Part shown: positions 60,717 to 64,000 of the stretch, piece after piece
Position numbering within the stretch: position 1 is the stretch's first letter
Layout: each line of letters opens with the position of its first letter
From: Lachnospiraceae bacterium NK3A20
Lineage (GTDB): Bacteria; Bacillota; Clostridia; Lachnospirales; Lachnospiraceae
NCBI GenBank assembly: GCA_900107575.1
Contig: FNQX01000007.1
Location: forward strand, 1 to 64,000
Length of the DNA stretch: 64,000 bases
Reading direction: 5' to 3'
Program-made: the position numbers and the translations under genes
Notes under the pieces: generated by a model
Told to the model about the DNA's origin: nothing
The model's database searches: none
Seen by the model: only the letters and a program-made list of their open reading frames with translations

Positions 60717-60745
60717 ATCATAAACGCATGTTGACTAAGTGTCAA
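60717..60745 (-). promoter_or_regulatory. Promoter of ylxM-ffh
   Basis: Minus-strand perfect -35 TTGACA (60740-60745), 17-base spacer, TATGAT (60717-60722). The start would be near 60710, leaving a leader of about 30 nt to the ylxM ATG. Confidence 0.85.
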
Positions 60746-60848
60746 GTATATTTTCTTGACCCCGGCGGAGAATTTGGCACAGAGTGCCGGCAGGTGAGTC
60801 AGTCAGCCGCTGTGGCGTTGAGGCCTGTGTCATCGGGCTGTGCCCGCA

Positions 60849-61946
60849 TCAATCTCCCGTAATCTGGATGTCCAGATGCACGTTGCCTCCGATGCCCTGC
60901 ACCTGCCCGGAAGTGGAATACTGCCACAGCGAATATTTGTAAGGAAAATAAACATTATTGGAAAAATCCGCAATCCACTTCTCATACGCGTCAAGGCGGG
61001 AAAGATCCGTCTGCATGAGGAAAGTCGCAAGATTCCCGTAGATCATCGGCGTGTAACCGGCTTCTTTGATCTTCTCGCAGAAGGCATTCAGATTCCGCGA
61101 CCACTCAAGGCGCGACAGTGCAGCGAGCCGTGAGTCATCTTCCACGCGTTTTATAATGACCGCGACGGGATATGTCACCTGATCCTCATAGTCTTGCAGC
61201 GCCGTGATCACAAAGTCCGCCTGCGCGATTGCCTCTTCTTCCGTCGCCGCGTTCAGCTCGTAATAGACGCCGGCACCCATCCCGTTGTCCAACAGGCCTT
61301 TCATGTTGGCCTCGAACTTCTTATCCTTCGTGGCCTTTCCATCTTCATCCGCCGCCCCGAGCCGCACCATGGCGAAACTGAGGCCATCCTCCGCGACCGC
61401 CGACCAGTCGATGTCGCCGTTGCCTGAGGAAACGTCCACCCCCTTATGAATGGAAATACTCTCGTTACTGCCGGCGTATTGCAGCGCTCCCGTTTCATCG
61501 TAGTCGAAATCGCCGCTCTGAATGCCGGATTTGCCCAGGGAACTGTAAATCGGGAAGAAGTAATATTTACCGTCATTCACAACGACAAGATCGTCGGCAA
61601 ACAAACTACGCAGGAGTGAAGTAGTACTGCGGCCAGACTCAAGGGAAGACTGAATCTGCATGAGAACATTCCTGCGTTCCTTCTCTGCGGCTGCCGCAGA
61701 GGCACGGCTCACCTCGTCATCCACCTGGTCTTTCGTGTAGTAAACCTTGCCGTTCCCCTGCAATTTCGAGAGCTGTGCGTTGAGACTGCCAACATTTCGA
61801 CGCAGACCACGAACCATGAACAGCATGTACAGGACAGCCGCCACCGCCGCCAGCGTGATGACGCACAGCACGATGATGTTCACAAGATATAAGGAATACT
61901 CCCGGTTGGGATTCTTCTCTTTGTGTGTTCTCTTCCGCTCAGCCAT
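60849..61946 (-). CDS. Membrane-anchored GH25-like (lysozyme-fold) protein
   Basis: A 365-residue protein with a basic N-terminus, one membrane helix (about 20-45), an extracellular coiled linker (50-110) and a GH25-like domain from about 165 (IHKGVDVSSGNGDIDWSAV, GAGVYYELNA, YGNLATFL, LWQYST). The first active-site Asp (171) is kept, but the canonical D-x-E strand reads YPVAVIIKRVE, so the catalytic Glu is not where expected; the domain may bind and not cut peptidoglycan. Its ATG is preceded by an extended -10 box and no ribosome site. It sits between ftsY and ylxM. Confidence 0.82.
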   Translation of the reverse strand: MAERKRTHKEKNPNREYSLYLVNIIVLCVITLAAVAAVLYMLFMVRGLRRNVGSLNAQLSKLQGNGKVYYTKDQVDDEVSRASAAAAEKERRNVLMQIQSSLESGRSTTSLLRSLFADDLVVVNDGKYYFFPIYSSLGKSGIQSGDFDYDETGALQYAGSNESISIHKGVDVSSGNGDIDWSAVAEDGLSFAMVRLGAADEDGKATKDKKFEANMKGLLDNGMGAGVYYELNAATEEEAIAQADFVITALQDYEDQVTYPVAVIIKRVEDDSRLAALSRLEWSRNLNAFCEKIKEAGYTPMIYGNLATFLMQTDLSRLDAYEKWIADFSNNVYFPYKYSLWQYSTSGQVQGIGGNVHLDIQITGD

Positions 61947-61952
61947 AGATCT

Positions 61953-61961
61953 ATTCTATCA
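61953..61961 (-). promoter_or_regulatory. Extended -10 promoter abutting the GH25-like gene
   Basis: Minus-strand TGATAGAAT, -10 TAGAAT at 61953-61958. A start seven bases downstream would coincide with the A of the ATG at 61946, suggesting a leaderless transcript. No -35 match is seen. Confidence 0.4.
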
Positions 61962-61977
61962 GAAATTTTACCGTGTG

Positions 61978-62054
61978 CCGCTGTTTTCTAGCGGCTAAGG
62001 TCCGGATCTTTGATCCGTGACCGCAAATGCCCGGATCTGTAAGATCCGGGCATT
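61978..62054. repeat. Three consecutive hairpins after ftsY
   Basis: AATGCCCGGATC/GATCCGGGCATT (62026-62054, perfect 12-bp stem, overlapping the ftsY stop), GGTCCGGATC/GATCCGTGACC (61999-62022, one bulge) and GCCGCT/AGCGGC (61978-61996). No T-run follows any of them. Confidence 0.75.
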
Positions 62055-63126
62055 AACCCCAATGGAATGTGCTGCGGTGCTCGTCCGCCTCGTTGGCGAG
62101 CTGCTCGAGAATATCAGCAGCGGTGTCACCTTCTGCTCGTTCAGCGCCTGTGTTCTCCGGAAGAGACGTGATCTGCGCCTCGTCGGCAGTCTCCCTGCCC
62201 TCGATGTCGAAGAGCGCATCCACGAAGGCGTCCGGATGGAACCTCTGCAGATCCTCGAGCTGTTCCCCGACGCCGATGTATTTCACCGGGATCTTCAGCT
62301 CGGACTGTACTGCGATCGCAATGCCGCCCTTTGCCGTGCCGTCCATCTTAGTCAGAATGATACCGGTCAGCCTTGTGACCCCTGCGAACTCCCGCGCCTG
62401 GGAGAGCGCATTCTGCCCGGTCGTGCCGTCGAGTACGATCAGATTCTCCCGCGCGGCTTCCGGATACTCCCGCGTGATGATGCGGTCCATCTTGGCCAGC
62501 TCCGCCATCAGATTCTTCTTATTCTGCAGACGCCCCGCCGTATCTACCAGCAGAATGTCCGCATGTCTTGCCTTTGCGGCGTTCACCGCATCGTAGACAA
62601 CAGACGCCGGGTCGGCCCCTTCGTTGCCCGCGATCATATCTACGCCGGCTCTCTCTGCCCAAATCTTCAGCTGGTCGTATGCAGCCGCGCGAAACGTGTC
62701 CGCTGCCGCGATGAGAACCTTCTTGCCTCGCTGATGGTAGATGCTCGCAAGCTTGCCGATCGACGTCGTTTTGCCGACGCCATTCACCCCGATGACAAGC
62801 ACGATCGACGGCCCCTCCTCGAAATCATAGGCGTGAGGGTCGACCGTCATCTGCTCCCGGATATCCGCGATCAGAAGATCGCGGCAGGCAGAAGGCTCCT
62901 TGATGCGCTGCTCCTTCACCTGCGCACGGAGCTTCTCCAGAATCTCATCCGTCGCGTTGACTCCCAGATCGCCCATGATCATGATCTCTTCGAGCTCTTC
63001 GTAGAAATCATCGTCGATCCTCTCCGAACGGGAGAATACACTGTTCAGGCCATCTACGATATTCGATCTTGTTTTCGCGAGACCGTCACGCAGTCTTGCG
63101 AAGAAGCCCTTCTTTTCCTCAGCCAT
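62053..63126 (-). CDS. ftsY: Signal recognition particle receptor FtsY
   Basis: FtsY is the membrane-associated GTPase that receives Ffh with its ribosome. The 357 residues have the short basic N-terminus, the N domain, and the G domain with [15 protein letters not shown] near residue 108, [22 protein letters not shown] and [13 protein letters not shown] 45-residue acidic C-terminal tail ([16 protein letters not shown]) goes beyond the family end. It lies 33 bases after smc, as is usual in Bacillota. Confidence 0.96.
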   Translation of the reverse strand: MAEEKKGFFARLRDGLAKTRSNIVDGLNSVFSRSERIDDDFYEELEEIMIMGDLGVNATDEILEKLRAQVKEQRIKEPSACRDLLIADIREQMTVDPHAYDFEEGPSIVLVIGVNGVGKTTSIGKLASIYHQRGKKVLIAAADTFRAAAYDQLKIWAERAGVDMIAGNEGADPASVVYDAVNAAKARHADILLVDTAGRLQNKKNLMAELAKMDRIITREYPEAARENLIVLDGTTGQNALSQAREFAGVTRLTGIILTKMDGTAKGGIAIAVQSELKIPVKYIGVGEQLEDLQRFHPDAFVDALFDIEGRETADEAQITSLPENTGAERAEGDTAADILEQLANEADEHRSTFHWG

Positions 63127-63159
63127 ACATTCTCCTTATTGTTTTCCCCAATGAACCTC

Positions 63160-64000
63160 TTACGCCGTCAGATCCTTTTCGTCGATCAGGCTCACCGATA
63201 CGAGCGCCGACACGCCCTTCTCCTGCATCGTGATGCCGTAGAGCCGGTCGGCGCGATCCATCGTGCCGCGCCGGTGCGTAATAACGATGAACTGGGTGTG
63301 GTTCGTCAGCTTGTGAATATAGCCGGCGAAACGCACGACATTGCTCTCATCCAGCGCCGCCTCGATCTCATCGAGCAGACAGAACGGCGAGGGCTTGAGA
63401 TTCTGGATCGCGAACAGGAGAGAAATGGCGGTCAGCGCCTTTTCTCCACCGGACATCTGCATCATGTTCTGAAGCTTCTTGCCCGGCGGTTGCGCAATGA
63501 CGCGCACGCCTGCCTCGAGAATATCCTCGTCTTCCATGAGCTCGAGCTTGCCGGAACCACCGCCGAAGAGCTCCTTGAATACCTTGTCGAACTCTTCCTG
63601 TATCTTCGAAAACTGTGCCTTGAACTGGCGGCGCATGTTGTTGTCCAGCTCTTCGATGATCTTCTCGAGGGAAGCCGCCGCCGTGACGAGATCGTCATGC
63701 TGCGTCTTCATGAAAGTAAATCTCTCGGAAACTTCCTTGTACTCCTCAATCGCGTTGACATTCACGGAGCCGAGCGCCTTGATCTGCGCCTTGAGTTCAC
63801 GGATTCTCGCCTTCATCTCGGCGAGGCTCGTCATGGACTCATCTTTGAGTTCCATCGCCTGCGTCAGCGTGATCTGGTACTCCTCGTACATGTAGTTGAC
63901 CTGTGCATCGAGGGTTTCTTCCAGTTTCTTCTTCTGCGAATCCAGACGGAAGACTTCCTTGTCGAGGTTTGCTTTGGTCTCGGAGAGAGAATCCCGATCC
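63160..64000 (-). CDS. smc: Chromosome segregation protein SMC, C-terminal part
   Basis: The gene runs off the right edge; about 280 C-terminal residues are present and the frame is open to base 64000. Visible are the end of the coiled coil (EEYQITLTQAMELKDESM), the signature MSGGEKALTAISLLFAIQ, the Walker B region FCLLDEIEAALDESN and FIVITHRRGTMDRADRLYG, which form the C-terminal half of the ATPase head. SMC condenses and aligns newly replicated DNA with ScpAB. ftsY follows directly, as in Bacillus. Confidence 0.95.
   Translation of the reverse strand, partial: DRDSLSETKANLDKEVFRLDSQKKKLEETLDAQVNYMYEEYQITLTQAMELKDESMTSLAEMKARIRELKAQIKALGSVNVNAIEEYKEVSERFTFMKTQHDDLVTAAASLEKIIEELDNNMRRQFKAQFSKIQEEFDKVFKELFGGGSGKLELMEDEDILEAGVRVIAQPPGKKLQNMMQMSGGEKALTAISLLFAIQNLKPSPFCLLDEIEAALDESNVVRFAGYIHKLTNHTQFIVITHRRGTMDRADRLYGITMQEKGVSALVSVSLIDEKDLTA

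Overview
The window is chromosomal DNA from a fairly GC-rich member of the Bacillota, class Clostridia, most likely Lachnospiraceae. The evidence is the gene set and its order: hisZ with a short-form hisG, recU, gerW (ytfJ) next to a DUF2953 gene (ytfI), zapA beside a U32 peptidase, rsmD-coaD beside a coiled-coil gene, and the run smc-ftsY-(GH25-like)-ylxM-ffh-rpsP-khpA-rimM-trmD-rplS-lepB-rbgA-lepB-rnhB-yraN. This assignment rests on family knowledge, not on a search. I see no rRNA, tRNA, prophage, insertion-sequence transposase or CRISPR array.

Nearly all genes are on the minus strand; the exceptions are rpmB, a histidine-phosphatase gene, a coiled-coil membrane-protein gene and prs. Layout by position: 1-4.4 kb, histidine biosynthesis (hisZ-G-D-B-I) from a consensus promoter; 4.4-9.6 kb, recU, a RluA-type pseudouridine synthase, a small membrane protein, a HAD phosphatase, a coiled-coil protein, coaD and rsmD; 9.7-14 kb, a type IIA topoisomerase pair that looks like ParC/ParE; 14-19.3 kb, degV, recG, a FakA-like gene and an Asp23 gene; 19.5-21.5 kb, rpmB, gerW, ytfI and a small unknown; 21.5-25.4 kb, a class B penicillin-binding protein with an acidic calcium-repeat tail and its FtsW/RodA partner; 25.4-31.1 kb, a U32 peptidase, zapA, ruvB, a PH-domain gene and ruvA; 32-36 kb, leuD, leuC, ilvC and ilvN; 36-41 kb, a Sel1-repeat protein, a coiled-coil protein, a prepilin peptidase with pilT, and a diguanylate cyclase; 41-43.4 kb, ilvB with a second ilvN; 43.4-50.3 kb, tyrS, gpsA, plsY, der and prs; 50.3-50.9 kb, a repeat-filled intergenic region; 51-64 kb, the conserved ribosome, secretion and SRP cluster, ending in the 3' part of smc.

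Functionally the window is housekeeping: histidine and branched-chain amino-acid synthesis, DNA topology and recombination (RecU, RecG, RuvAB, topoisomerase), wall growth and division (PBP, FtsW/RodA, ZapA), membrane lipid synthesis (PlsY, GpsA, FakA-like) and co-translational secretion (Ffh, FtsY, two signal peptidases).

The unusual material is mostly between genes. At 50.38-50.81 kb there are two arrays of a degenerate repeat with a period of about 41 bp, pointing at each other across an AT-rich centre. A hairpin-forming intergenic element recurs at least seven times and in one copy has expanded a 13-bp unit. The 3' end of the parC-like gene is present three times in tandem. There is a 164-bp imperfect hairpin beside the second signal peptidase gene, and an AUA-rich leader ORF in front of ilvN. 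Promoters, terminators and start choices below were read by eye; I could run no alignments, folding or database searches.
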